DNA of 64,000 nucleotides from Desulfolutivibrio sulfodismutans DSM 3696 (GCF_013376455.1 NZ_CP045504.1:744001-808000); one strand, 5' to 3'. Shown: positions 1 through 9,327, counted from the stretch's first letter. Numbers and translations are program-made. The notes: a model not told the origin generated them from the sequence alone.

Positions 1-1065
1 GAACAGGTGTTGCCGGGCCAGCCAGACGATGAACAGGAAAAACACCCCGTAGGCCCCGATCATCTGGGTCTCCTCGGGACGGGTCAGGGTCGGGCCGAAG
101 GTCACCCCCAGGGCGGACGAGGGAATCTGGTAGCCGATGACCTCGAAAAATCCGAACAACAGGCCGCCGAGAAGGTAAAACACCCAGAAGCTTAGGGAAA
201 TCTGCCGGGCGGTCAGGTAGGCGAAGCCGATAAACGCCGGATAGAAATAGATGCGCAGCTTGCTGAACCCGGAAAAAAAACCAGTCTGGGGAAAATAGGG
301 CCCCAAAAGAAACAGGGTGGGAAACTGGGGCACGGCCGGGTCGTAAAAGCCGATGCCGTTGATCGTATGCAGAAAGATCGGGATGAAAAGGCCCACCATC
401 AGGAAACGGTCGGTGAAAAAGGCAAAGGGGCGGCCCTGGTCATAGGCCTCGGTCATGAGCGTGGGCACGCGCAGAAGCGGGAAATTCATGCGTTCGTTGG
501 CCACCCACTGCCGGGAAAAGAGATTCACCAGGCAGACCATGACCAGGTAGCACAAAAGGATGAACACGCCCCAGGCAGCCAGGGGCACGATCCACGCCGA
601 CCAGGGGATGCGGGCGAGCACCTCCAGCCAGCCCAAGCGATAGCCGCCCTCCAGGCCGTTGTACAGGGCCTCCACGGCGGACGGATCAATGGGCGCCCAG
701 TCCTTGGGAACCAGGGGGGCCAGCACGTCCTTCCAGCGGTTGCCCACCGTGGCGAAATGGGCCGGGGCCGTGATGTTGATGAAAAACGTCCGGGCCAGGC
801 CGGTATAGGCCACGCCGGAGACCACGACCATGAACCCCCAGGACACGAGGAGTTCGATGCCCGTGAGGACAGGATTTTTCCGAAAAAACAGGCGCGAGAC
901 CAACGCCGCGCCAAGGGTGGCCACAAACAGGATGAAAAACGGCGCCAGGGGGAAATGCCCGCCCCCAAGGGGGGTGGCCGCCATGTACATGTTGTTGGCC
1001 GGGGTCACGGCGCAGATGACAAGCCCCATGACAATGCCCAAAACCACGCTTCGCGCCCGGATCAT
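1..1065 (-). CDS. polytopic membrane protein, DUF6785-like (3' end outside window)
   Basis: Reading the minus strand from the ATG at 1065 gives 355 codons with no stop before the window edge, so the C-terminus is missing. A GGGAGGG ribosome site lies just before the ATG. The visible part has about eight hydrophobic segments, with an N-terminal anchor around residues 6-22 and a later segment rich in Phe and Tyr. There is no signal peptide cleavage motif and no catalytic motif that I recognise. The pattern resembles the large uncharacterised membrane family listed as DUF6784/DUF6785; this is from memory and not certain. It starts 97 bases after the FtsX fusion gene on the same strand, so it is probably the next cistron of that ABC operon and may be a partner membrane subunit. 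Confidence 0.7.
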   Translation of the reverse strand, partial: MIRARSVVLGIVMGLVICAVTPANNMYMAATPLGGGHFPLAPFFILFVATLGAALVSRLFFRKNPVLTGIELLVSWGFMVVVSGVAYTGLARTFFINITAPAHFATVGNRWKDVLAPLVPKDWAPIDPSAVEALYNGLEGGYRLGWLEVLARIPWSAWIVPLAAWGVFILLCYLVMVCLVNLFSRQWVANERMNFPLLRVPTLMTEAYDQGRPFAFFTDRFLMVGLFIPIFLHTINGIGFYDPAVPQFPTLFLLGPYFPQTGFFSGFSKLRIYFYPAFIGFAYLTARQISLSFWVFYLLGGLLFGFFEVIGYQIPSSALGVTFGPTLTRPEETQMIGAYGVFFLFIVWLARQHLF

Positions 1066-1162
1066 GCCCGCCCTCCCAGGGTGTCGGCCCGATTTCCGGC
1101 CGTAAAACGTGCCTGGAAGCAACGCATGTGACGCCCCAGGCGCATCCTCGCTTTGAGCGGCA

Positions 1163-4100
1163 TCATGCCCCCCTCGCTTTCTGCTCGGCAAACCCGGCGA
1201 CGATGTTTTCCTCGTAGGCCACCTGGTTTTCGGGGTCCAGGGAACGCCACACCAGAAGCTGTTTGCGCAGATTGTCCAAAAAGCCCTTGTTCAGGCGCTT
1301 CCACATGCCCGCCTCACCGGCCACCCGCCTCAAGGTCACCTGGATTTCCATGAACCCCGGGTTTTTCATGTCCGGCACAAACAGGATGTCCACGCGCTCC
1401 TTGATGCCGAAATCAAAGGGAGCCAGCCACACCATGGCCGTGAGCCGGAAGCAGGAACGCAGTTCGCGAAACGCCGTGTCGATCTCTCCGGGATGCGGCC
1501 CCTTGTCCGGAACGTCCCACGGGCATTCGAAGGCGAACTGGACGTCGTCGGTGGAAAAAAGGCCGTGGGAGATGTCCTGGTGGGACTTGTAATAGTCGTA
1601 CAAAAACCCTCCGGCGTATTCCTGCTCCCGAATGCGCATGAGAAACGGCAGATGCACGGAGATGACGCCGTCAATGGCCTCGGGCAGGGTCCAGGAACGG
1701 TTGACGTCGGGGATGGCGATCTCCCCAGCCACCTTGGAGGGATAGATGACCGACAAAAGGACCACGGCGATGACCAGGAGCATGGCCGCCACCCCGGCCA
1801 GGGAGGAATAGTTGGCGGTCATCCCGGCCCATATGGAGGTGCCGGACAACAGTCCGGCCGCGGTTTGGGCCAAGAGATATCCCAGGACGGCGCTGATGAC
1901 CGCAAAGGCCAGGGCTTCGGCGATGAACAGGAAGGAGACGTGGGTGGGGGCCAGTCCCACGGCCGTGTATACCCCGATCTCCCGTTTGCGCTCGTAGACG
2001 CTGCCGATCATGGTGTTGAGCACGATGCACACGGAGATGATCAGCGGGATGATGATGTTGGGCACCCCGGCGTAGCTCAAGGTATCCGAGGAATGGTAGA
2101 CGAAGGTGCCGTTCTGCTCCCCGGCGTAGATGGCCAGTCCGAAACGCTCGGCCAGCCTGGAGGCCAGGGTCCGGGCGTCCATTCCGTCAGTGCCGTCAGG
2201 GCCGCCCGATACGCCGACCGGGGGGGACACGGAAATGGATTTGAGCGACCCGCCAAGCCCCATCAGCACGTCATGGGGAATGATCACCGTCACGTCGCCG
2301 TCCACATGCTGGTAGCGGCTTTGCATGGCGCGCACGTCCTCGCCGGAGTCCATGGCCTCTTTTTCAGCCTCGGTGGCCTCCATGGCCGCCTCGCTGGGGA
2401 AAACCACCGGGGTGAGCGTCTCGCCGTCGAGATCCGTGGCCCCATCCAGGGCATTCTGCCCGAAAACGCCCACCACCCGGAAATCCATGCCGAAAAGGCG
2501 CACCATGTCGCGCCCCGGGGAGAGCGGGACCACATCCAGACGTTTGGCCAGCCCCTCGGGCAGGATCACGGCCATGCGCTCGCCCGGCGCAAACCAGCGC
2601 CCGCCCGTCAGGATGCGGCCCATGCGCGCGGCCTCGCCCGGCTGCGTTGAAAGCCCCATGACCCCCTGGGCCGTCACCCGCCCGGAGGAGGAAACCAGTT
2701 CGCTCATGCCCGGCTGGGTTTTGTCCGCAAGTTCATACCACGACAGGGGCAGGACGCTTTCGCCGGAAGCGAACATGTCGCTTACGGTGGCCAGGGCCTC
2801 TGGCGGCAGGCTGCGCCAGCCGATGTTTTTGATCAGCGCGCCCTGATAGGGGGCGTCGTCGCGATATTTCACCGCGCCTTCCTGGCGGGTGCTTTTCACG
2901 GCGGTGAAGCTCATGATGGTGAACGTCAAAATGATCAGGGTCAGGCAGGTGAGCGTGGTGCGGATCTTGCGACGCCGCAGGTTGCTGACGCCGATGACGA
3001 AGGCGGCGGCAAAGGCCTTAAGCCCCCCGATCTCCGAGGTCTTGACGTGCATGGCCCGTTTTTGCAGATCGCCCATTTCCCGTTCGAACCGGAAGAAGAT
3101 GATCATGGCCACGCCGAAGGACAATCCCAGGATGAAAAAGGCCAGAATGACCACCAACGGGCTGTAGGTCAGGCGAAAGGCCGGATGCACATGGTAGACC
3201 ACGGCGATGACCGCCGCCAGGATGCCGCAGAAGCCAAGAATCCGCTTGTGGATGTCGGCGTAGCAGAAAATGACCCGCTCCAGGCAGTAGGCGAAGGGCA
3301 CAAACAGGGCGATGTAGAACAACACGCCCAGCAACACGTCTTTCTGGGTCTTCTCCACGTCGTTGTAGACCCGGGTGGCCAGGGCCCAGCTCGACCGGGC
3401 GGCGGACACGAAGGCGTCATAGGATTGCCCGGCCAGGGCCTCTTCCCCAGCCTTGAGCTGGGCCACGCCCGCGTGTTCCAGTTCCCGGATGCGCTCGTTG
3501 AAAATGCCGTGCTCCTCCAGATTCTGGATGCGGGGCGCCAGAAGATCCCACATGTCCCGGGCGGCGGCCATCTCCGTGACCGGCAGGATGGGCCATTGGT
3601 CCACGGAATAGCCCGTGCCCAGGGGATCCTTCGGCGAGGCGTTCAAAAGGATCATCTTCCGGGCCAGCACCGTGTCCGACAGGATGAGCTTATACGGCGT
3701 CCCGGGCTCCAGAAACAGGGTCAGAAGCGTGGAGTCGAGCGTATCCAGGCGGCTGAACCAGGAGCGCATGGGCGGGGCCTCGCGCCGACCGTCCAGGAGT
3801 TCGATCTTGGTGAAATAGCGGAAGGTGCGCGGGTCCAGGGCGGAAAAAAGCGTGCTCTGGTCGCAGCCGAACATGATCAGATCGGTTTCCATGGCGTCCC
3901 GGGACATCTTGACCCGGTAGGCATCCTTTCCGGTCTGCTTCTTGTCCACGGCCCACACGGCCTCGCCCGTGTCCGGGTCGAAGCGGAAGCCCTCGATGAT
4001 GGCCTTGTCCAGGACGTATTTGCTGCTGGAAAGGCCGTTGACCCGGAAAATGCCCTTGGCGTCGGCCATGGCGTAGAACCGGGACTTGCCCTGGTAGACC

Positions 4101-6166
4101 AAAAAGACCGTGCCCGGGGCCGGACGTTCGGGAAAAAGCTCTCCCTGGCGGATGAAGTTGGCCCGGCCGGTGAGCGACGCCAACACGTTTCGCGGCCGCC
4201 GGTCCCCGGCATCGAAGGGCTTGGAGCACACGTCGGCCAAAAGCCGCGTGGCGAACCGGCTTTGCCGGGATAAAAAGGCGAAATCCACATGTTCCGGGAT
4301 GTCGTCGGGGGTTCCCCAGAGTCCACGGGAGTCGTTGACCGTGGCCAGGGTCAGACCCAGGATGCCCGCGATGGCGCTGACCTCGCCGCCGAGCTTGGGC
4401 TTGTCCACCAGATAGCTCTGCCAGGGATGCAGGCGACTTTGGCGCAGGGCGTCGCGGTAAAACGGCTCGCCCGTCCGGGACAGGCCCATTTCGGATTCGA
4501 TGGTGGCCGCCGAATCCGACAGGAACCGGCCGATCTGGCCGTAGGCCTGGGAGATGTTCACCTCGGGCTTGAGTTCGTAGGTAAACCCCTCGCAAAAGCC
4601 CCCTACTCCGTTGCCCCGGCTGGACAGGTACAGGGAGACGGCGGCCAGGATGTCCTTGTCGCCCACCTGGCGGCGCAGATCCCGGGCGCTTTGCACGCAG
4701 CGCAACTGCTCCTCGGCGCTTTTGATGCTCTCGCCCAGGCGGTCCATGGCGGCGGGAATGACCCCAAGGAGCACCTGGCGTTCCTCGGGGGTGACCGTGG
4801 AAAAATCCTCCAGCCACACCAGACGGCGCAACACCCGCCGCTCCTCGGCCAAACGCGTGGTTTCCAGGCTTTCCTGGGCCCCCTCGACCTCCAGGCGCAG
4901 GCGCATGAGCCGGGTGGTCAGGGAATCCACCGCGTCCTTGAGGCCGGTGATCAGCCATTGGCTCACGGCCGGAGAGACAAGGATATTTCCTGCTCCCTCC
5001 GCCTCCAGGGCGGCCTGCAGGGCCTCTTTGGCGGCCGTGTCGCGCTCGATGCCTTCCTTGAGCTCGCGCACCACCCCCCGCAGATCGCGCCCCTTGACCC
5101 GAAGCGCGGTGATCAACTCCCGCATCCCGGCCTGATCCCTGCCCTGCCCCGAGGTGGCGGCCAGGAGCACGGACCTGGCCGGAGGGGCGTCCCGAAGCTC
5201 CAACGCCAGTCGCAAAAGCGCGGCCAGGGAGGCGGCCTGATCCGCTCCCGGGGCCCTTCCCGGCACGAAGGCCCCGGTGTCGTAGGCGGCTTCCACCAGG
5301 ATCACTTCATGGGCGAGGTTTGGGTCGCTGCCCGGGATAAACACATGGATGTTCTCGGCGATGGCCTGTTCCCACCGGGCTGCGGCCGTCAGGAGCACTT
5401 CCGGCGCGGCGAAATCGGGGGCGTCAAAATCGCCGAAAAGGGCCCGGGCCTCCTGCGCGCGCATGTAGAACCGGGGAAACTTGATGGGCGTCAGCTCAAA
5501 CTTGTCGCGGTAAAACCCGGCTGTGGACGGCCCGCCGTCCACGCCCCGGTCAATGTAGATCAGGGCCTTGGCCCCGAGTTGGGCGGCGTTGATCCAGTTT
5601 TTTCCGGAATCCAGCTCCATGAGCACGATCTGTCCGGAGATTTCCCGGCCGGACAGGGAGGCGAAGTCCCCCTTGCCGCCGTAGACCGCCCGGCCGCCGA
5701 TCCCTTCAGGGGGCACGGCCCCCGGGGTCAGGGCGTTGAGGTCCGTGGGCAGAAGCGGCGCGAAGCGATCCGTCCCGGCCAGATTGATGCGCGTCGGGCC
5801 GTGCCCCAGAAACGGGAGCTGATAGGCATGGCGTCCGACCTCGCCGATCCCCAGGGAAGAGAAAAAATCGAAAACGAAATCCGCCGCCGCCTCGCCCCCC
5901 GGGGTTCCGGCCCGGCGATCCCCCAGCGCCGCCAGGGCGGTGACGATCTCCCGCTCGAAATCCTCCCCGGCGACGGCGGGCATATGCTCCATGACCCGAT
6001 GCCGGGCATGGTCCGGGGCAGGCCTTTCCGGCTTGCGCCGCGAGGCGGCCTCGGCGACGCCGTGCGGCACGCCCAAAACGGCCCAGGCCGCCAGGACGGC
6101 CAGCAGCCAGATCACAGCCCGGCCCGGCCTGCCGGAAAAGAAAGCCTTTGCGTCGTACAGGGCCAT
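1163..6166 (-). CDS. giant M28 peptidase-like / FtsX-type ABC permease fusion protein
   Basis: A 1667-residue protein. After an N-terminal hydrophobic segment (about 18-40) comes a periplasmic region resembling a PA-plus-M28 aminopeptidase fold (about 50-450). Its metal-site motifs are degraded: EAAYDT (292-297) stands where M28 enzymes have a His before the Asp, and GADQ (307-310) replaces GADN. A helical region and a beta-rich region follow, then several membrane segments (about 940-1030), an FtsX entry helix (about 1050-1090), a MacB-like periplasmic domain, and a three-helix FtsX core (about 1360-1485) containing YERKREIGVYTAVGLAP. A cytosolic tail of about 180 residues ends it. I chose the ATG at 6166, 8 bases after the ATPase stop; the frame is open further upstream only as a shadow of the ATPase gene. 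It is likely the main permease of the adjacent ATPase. Substrate unknown. Confidence 0.85.
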   Translation of the reverse strand: MALYDAKAFFSGRPGRAVIWLLAVLAAWAVLGVPHGVAEAASRRKPERPAPDHARHRVMEHMPAVAGEDFEREIVTALAALGDRRAGTPGGEAAADFVFDFFSSLGIGEVGRHAYQLPFLGHGPTRINLAGTDRFAPLLPTDLNALTPGAVPPEGIGGRAVYGGKGDFASLSGREISGQIVLMELDSGKNWINAAQLGAKALIYIDRGVDGGPSTAGFYRDKFELTPIKFPRFYMRAQEARALFGDFDAPDFAAPEVLLTAAARWEQAIAENIHVFIPGSDPNLAHEVILVEAAYDTGAFVPGRAPGADQAASLAALLRLALELRDAPPARSVLLAATSGQGRDQAGMRELITALRVKGRDLRGVVRELKEGIERDTAAKEALQAALEAEGAGNILVSPAVSQWLITGLKDAVDSLTTRLMRLRLEVEGAQESLETTRLAEERRVLRRLVWLEDFSTVTPEERQVLLGVIPAAMDRLGESIKSAEEQLRCVQSARDLRRQVGDKDILAAVSLYLSSRGNGVGGFCEGFTYELKPEVNISQAYGQIGRFLSDSAATIESEMGLSRTGEPFYRDALRQSRLHPWQSYLVDKPKLGGEVSAIAGILGLTLATVNDSRGLWGTPDDIPEHVDFAFLSRQSRFATRLLADVCSKPFDAGDRRPRNVLASLTGRANFIRQGELFPERPAPGTVFLVYQGKSRFYAMADAKGIFRVNGLSSSKYVLDKAIIEGFRFDPDTGEAVWAVDKKQTGKDAYRVKMSRDAMETDLIMFGCDQSTLFSALDPRTFRYFTKIELLDGRREAPPMRSWFSRLDTLDSTLLTLFLEPGTPYKLILSDTVLARKMILLNASPKDPLGTGYSVDQWPILPVTEMAAARDMWDLLAPRIQNLEEHGIFNERIRELEHAGVAQLKAGEEALAGQSYDAFVSAARSSWALATRVYNDVEKTQKDVLLGVLFYIALFVPFAYCLERVIFCYADIHKRILGFCGILAAVIAVVYHVHPAFRLTYSPLVVILAFFILGLSFGVAMIIFFRFEREMGDLQKRAMHVKTSEIGGLKAFAAAFVIGVSNLRRRKIRTTLTCLTLIILTFTIMSFTAVKSTRQEGAVKYRDDAPYQGALIKNIGWRSLPPEALATVSDMFASGESVLPLSWYELADKTQPGMSELVSSSGRVTAQGVMGLSTQPGEAARMGRILTGGRWFAPGERMAVILPEGLAKRLDVVPLSPGRDMVRLFGMDFRVVGVFGQNALDGATDLDGETLTPVVFPSEAAMEATEAEKEAMDSGEDVRAMQSRYQHVDGDVTVIIPHDVLMGLGGSLKSISVSPPVGVSGGPDGTDGMDARTLASRLAERFGLAIYAGEQNGTFVYHSSDTLSYAGVPNIIIPLIISVCIVLNTMIGSVYERKREIGVYTAVGLAPTHVSFLFIAEALAFAVISAVLGYLLAQTAAGLLSGTSIWAGMTANYSSLAGVAAMLLVIAVVLLSVIYPSKVAGEIAIPDVNRSWTLPEAIDGVISVHLPFLMRIREQEYAGGFLYDYYKSHQDISHGLFSTDDVQFAFECPWDVPDKGPHPGEIDTAFRELRSCFRLTAMVWLAPFDFGIKERVDILFVPDMKNPGFMEIQVTLRRVAGEAGMWKRLNKGFLDNLRKQLLVWRSLDPENQVAYEENIVAGFAEQKARGA

Positions 6167-6174
6167 GCGCCTGC

Positions 6175-6915
6175 CTATGCGTCCTTGGAGCTTATGGCGC
6201 CCACGGAGATGTTGAGCTGGTCGCGACTCTCGATCTTGTCGATGCGGCCGTCGCGAATCCAGACCACCCGATCGGAGACGGCCAGCATCTTGTGGTCGTG
6301 GGTGGCGGAAATGACCGTCACCCCGCGTTCGCTGCTCAAATGCTTGAGCAGGGCGATGATTTCCTCGCCGGTGCTCAAATCCAGGTTGCCGGTGGGTTCG
6401 TCGGCCAGGATGATGGCCGGGGTGTTGGCCAGGGACCGGGCGATGGCCACCCGCTGCTGCTGGCCGCCGGAGAGTTCGTTGGGCTTGTGGGCGTGGCGCT
6501 CGCGAAGCCCCACCAATCCCAGAAGCTCCAACCCCTTCTCCACGGACTCGTCGTTGGACATGCCGGCGAAGACCATGGGCAGAGTGACGTTCTCCAGGGC
6601 GGTCATGACCTGGATGAGATTGAAGGTCTGGAAAATATATCCGATTTTCCGGTTGCGCAGCCAGGCCAGTTCGTAGGCGTCGAGTTGGGCGATGTCCACC
6701 TCGTCGATGTACACCTTGCCCGTAGAGGGTTTGTCCAGGCCGCCGATCATGTTGAACAGCGTGCTCTTCCCTGAGCCGGACGGCCCCATGATGGACAGGT
6801 ATTCCCCGGCCTGGATGCTTAAATCCACGCCTTTGAGGGCCTGCACCACCTGGGCGCCCATCCGAAAGGTTCTGGTGACTTCCGAAACCCGGACGATGTT
6901 GTGTCCCGTATCCAT
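6175..6915 (-). CDS. ABC transporter ATPase, LolD/MacB type
   Basis: A 246-residue ATPase with all the nucleotide-binding motifs: Walker A GPSGSGKS (about 45-52), Q-loop FQTFNL, signature LSGGQQQ, Walker B IILADEPTGNLD and switch His in SATHD. This is the subgroup that works with FtsX/MacB/LolC permeases in lipoprotein release, export or signalling without a periplasmic binding protein. The ATG at 6915 follows a GGGGGGCGG stretch. It lies between the short FtsX permease upstream and the giant fusion downstream, in one minus-strand operon with gaps of 51 and 8 bases, so it most likely energises both permeases as a heterodimer. Confidence 0.93.
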   Translation of the reverse strand: MDTGHNIVRVSEVTRTFRMGAQVVQALKGVDLSIQAGEYLSIMGPSGSGKSTLFNMIGGLDKPSTGKVYIDEVDIAQLDAYELAWLRNRKIGYIFQTFNLIQVMTALENVTLPMVFAGMSNDESVEKGLELLGLVGLRERHAHKPNELSGGQQQRVAIARSLANTPAIILADEPTGNLDLSTGEEIIALLKHLSSERGVTVISATHDHKMLAVSDRVVWIRDGRIDKIESRDQLNISVGAISSKDA

Positions 6916-6966
6916 CCGCCCCCCGTAAAAAACGCCTGTTGAGTCCCCGGACGCGCCGGGTCAGCC

Positions 6967-7698
6967 TCATTCCTGAACGCGCATGGCCTCGATGGGCCGC
7001 ATCCGGGCGGCCACCACGGCCGGATACACCACCCCGGCCAGACTCAAGATGAATCCCACCACGATGGCCGCCCCGACGGATATGGCCAACCCGCCCACCG
7101 GAAGCCAGACCAGGGCCGCCAGGCCAAAACGCGCAAGTCCGGCCAAAAGGGCGGCCACGGCCCCGAACACCGCACCAATGAGCGCCCCAACGAATCCCTG
7201 CATGCCCGCCTCAAGCAGGAACAGCCGCAGCACGAAGCTGTCCAGGGCCCCCAGGCATTTCATGGTGCCGATCTCCCGAAAGCGTTCGGTCACGGCCATG
7301 AGTTGGGCGTTGACGATACCCACGGTGCAGACCAGAAGGGACAAAATGACGATCCAACGCTCCTTGGCCCCGGTCCCCACGCTCTCGGGCAGGGCCCGGC
7401 CGTCGGCGTCCACAGGGGGCTCGGCAGGCAGGTCGTAACCGGCCTTGACCAGAACATTGCGCAATTGCGGGTCGCCGGAATGCAACAGGCCCGTGGCCAC
7501 CTCGGCCCCGGCCAGCACGAAGCCCAGAAAGGCCACGGCCAAAATGAGCCCGACCACGGTGATCATGGACCGAAAAAAACGCACCTTGATGCTTTTGATG
7601 CTGATTTCCAGAGACTTGCGAAAGGGCAAGACGACCTGACGGGAAATCTTCTTCCCGCCGGTGTCGAAGAAGGCGGAGGCGGTTTTGCCCGTGGCCAT
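6967..7698 (-). CDS. short FtsX-family ABC permease
   Basis: A 243-residue protein with a cytosolic N-terminus, a first membrane helix around residues 42-65 (VVGLILAVAFLGFVLAG), a short periplasmic loop of about 60 residues, and three C-terminal helices. It carries the FtsX motif TERFREIGTMKCLGA and ends with RPIEAMRVQE, as many MacB/LolC permeases do. The periplasmic domain is much shorter than in MacB. The ATG at 7698 was chosen; the frame extends 13 codons further to a TTG but nothing supports that start. First gene of the ABC operon. It probably pairs with the FtsX half of the 1667-residue protein. Confidence 0.88.
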   Translation of the reverse strand: MATGKTASAFFDTGGKKISRQVVLPFRKSLEISIKSIKVRFFRSMITVVGLILAVAFLGFVLAGAEVATGLLHSGDPQLRNVLVKAGYDLPAEPPVDADGRALPESVGTGAKERWIVILSLLVCTVGIVNAQLMAVTERFREIGTMKCLGALDSFVLRLFLLEAGMQGFVGALIGAVFGAVAALLAGLARFGLAALVWLPVGGLAISVGAAIVVGFILSLAGVVYPAVVAARMRPIEAMRVQE

Positions 7699-7878
7699 GG
7701 AACATCCCGGAGTGGTTTTGGCTGGCGAAGACGCCAAGCGTGTTCAGGTCCGAACAAAGCTTATCAAAAAAAAATTCCGTATGTAATAGGTAATATGCGG
7801 TTTTCGCGGTTTCGCCGTCCGACTTTCATGAAACCGTGACCGAATCGGCGTCTGCGCCCACCGCCGCCCGCCCGGCGC

Positions 7879-7894
7879 CGCAACAATCCGGCCT
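7879..7894 (-). promoter_or_regulatory. candidate sigma-54 (-24/-12) promoter
   Basis: On the minus strand AGGCCGGATTGTTGCG has GG and GC separated by exactly ten bases and a TTGC box at -12, close to the sigma-54 consensus. It starts inside the stop codon of the sigma-54 response regulator gene and points toward the ABC operon, whose first ATG is about 170 bases downstream. GG-N10-GC matches are common by chance in GC-rich DNA, so this is a candidate only. Confidence 0.4.
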
Positions 7895-9320
7895 ATTTTC
7901 TCCCGGCCCGGCGTCTGGGGATCTCGATGGCGTATTTTTGAATCTTGTAGTTCAGGGCGCGGCGGCTGACGCCCAGAAGAGGCGCGGCATCCTTTTGCAC
8001 CCAGCCCGATTCCTCCAAGGCCCGGATGATGGCCTTTTTCTCGCTCTCCTCCAGGGACAGGGACTGGTTGCCCTCCGGGGCCTGGGGCGCGGACGGCGCC
8101 GGGGCCGCTGGAGCGGGGGGGGCGGGCGCAAACGGGGTGAAGGCCGAGGCGCGGGCCCCCGGCAGGGGGAGCTGGAGGTCCACGGGAAGCAGCGTCCCGC
8201 CGGAACACAGCACCACCCCGCCCTCCAGGGTGTTTTTGAGTTCGCGCACATTCCCCGGCCAGGAATAGGCCAAAATCGCCGAAACCGTATCCGGGTGCAG
8301 GGCCACCAGGGGAATGCCCTGCCTGCGGCAGAAATCACTGACGAAATGCTCGGCCAACCCCGGAATGTCCTCCCGGCGCTCCCGCAACGGCGGCACATGG
8401 ATGGTCACCACCTTCAGGCGGTACAGCAGATCCTCCCGGAACCGGCCGCCCGCCACCTCCTGAAAAATGTCGGCATTGGTGGCGGCGATGACCCGGCAAT
8501 CCACCTGTATCTCGCGCACGTCGCCGATGCGCCGGATCTTGTGGTTTTCCAGAAACCGCAACAGCCGGACCTGCATTTCGGAACTGATGTTGCCGATCTC
8601 GTCCAGGAAAAGGGTTCCCTGGTGGGCCTGTTCGATGAGCCCTTTCTTGTCCTTGACGGCATGGGTGAACGACCCTTTGACATGCCCGAAAAGCTCGCTT
8701 TCCAGAAGCCCGGCCGGGGTGGAGCCGCAGTCCACGATCAAAAGCGGCCCGGCGTGGCGGGCGCTTTTTTCGTGGATCAGATGGGCTACCAGTTCCTTGC
8801 CGGTGCCGGATTCGCCAAGCACCAGCACGTTGACGTCGCGGGGGGCCACCCGGTCCACCAGGGCGGCCAGTTCCTTCATGGCCTGGCTTTCGCCCACAAA
8901 CGACACGACGCGTCCGCCCCGGGCTTCCTCCCGGCGGCCGGACTTGGCCAGGACGGAGGCCACCTTGGCCAAAAGCTCCCGGCCGTCGAACGGCTTGGTC
9001 AGGTAATCCACCGCCCCGTGCTTCATGGCGTCCACCGCGCCGGAGATGCTGCCGTGGGCGGTCAACAGGATCATGGGCAGGCCGGGATGGAGCTTTTCGA
9101 TGAATTCCAGAAGCTTCATACCGTCCATGCCGGGCATGCGGATGTCGGAGATGACAAGATCCACGACCCCGGTCTTCAGCCGCTCCAGGGCCTCTTCGCC
9201 GCTTGCGGCCTGCACGACGAGATATCCCGCCGAGGCCAGCCTGGCGTCGAGCACCTCCAGGATATGCGGGTCGTCGTCCACCACCAGGACGTGTTTTCCT
9301 TCGCGGACGGCGCTATTCAT
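7893..9320 (-). CDS. sigma-54-type response regulator, GlrR/QseF-like
   Basis: A 475-residue regulator: receiver domain (1-120, phospho-acceptor Asp59 in VISDIRMPGMDG, Lys109), AAA+ domain (about 140-375, Walker A GESGTGKE 169-176, Walker B TLFLDE 236-241), a Pro/Ala linker, and a C-terminal Fis-type HTH containing LLGVSRRALNYKIQKY. The loop that normally reads GAFTGA and contacts sigma-54 reads GSFTHA (216-221); the essential Phe-Thr is kept. ATG at 9320 was chosen; a GTG two codons earlier is possible. Last gene of a kinase-lipoprotein-regulator operon with the order of E. coli glrK-qseG-glrR. It probably activates sigma-54 promoters nearby, including the candidate at its own 3' end. Confidence 0.93.
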   Translation of the reverse strand: MNSAVREGKHVLVVDDDPHILEVLDARLASAGYLVVQAASGEEALERLKTGVVDLVISDIRMPGMDGMKLLEFIEKLHPGLPMILLTAHGSISGAVDAMKHGAVDYLTKPFDGRELLAKVASVLAKSGRREEARGGRVVSFVGESQAMKELAALVDRVAPRDVNVLVLGESGTGKELVAHLIHEKSARHAGPLLIVDCGSTPAGLLESELFGHVKGSFTHAVKDKKGLIEQAHQGTLFLDEIGNISSEMQVRLLRFLENHKIRRIGDVREIQVDCRVIAATNADIFQEVAGGRFREDLLYRLKVVTIHVPPLRERREDIPGLAEHFVSDFCRRQGIPLVALHPDTVSAILAYSWPGNVRELKNTLEGGVVLCSGGTLLPVDLQLPLPGARASAFTPFAPAPPAPAAPAPSAPQAPEGNQSLSLEESEKKAIIRALEESGWVQKDAAPLLGVSRRALNYKIQKYAIEIPRRRAGRK

Positions 9321-9327
9321 GGTCACG

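Noticed and set aside
4289-6676. 795-codon open frame on the plus strand
   Set aside because: Fully antisense to the FtsX fusion gene; Gly/Pro/His/Arg-rich composition without domains, an artefact of GC-rich codon bias.
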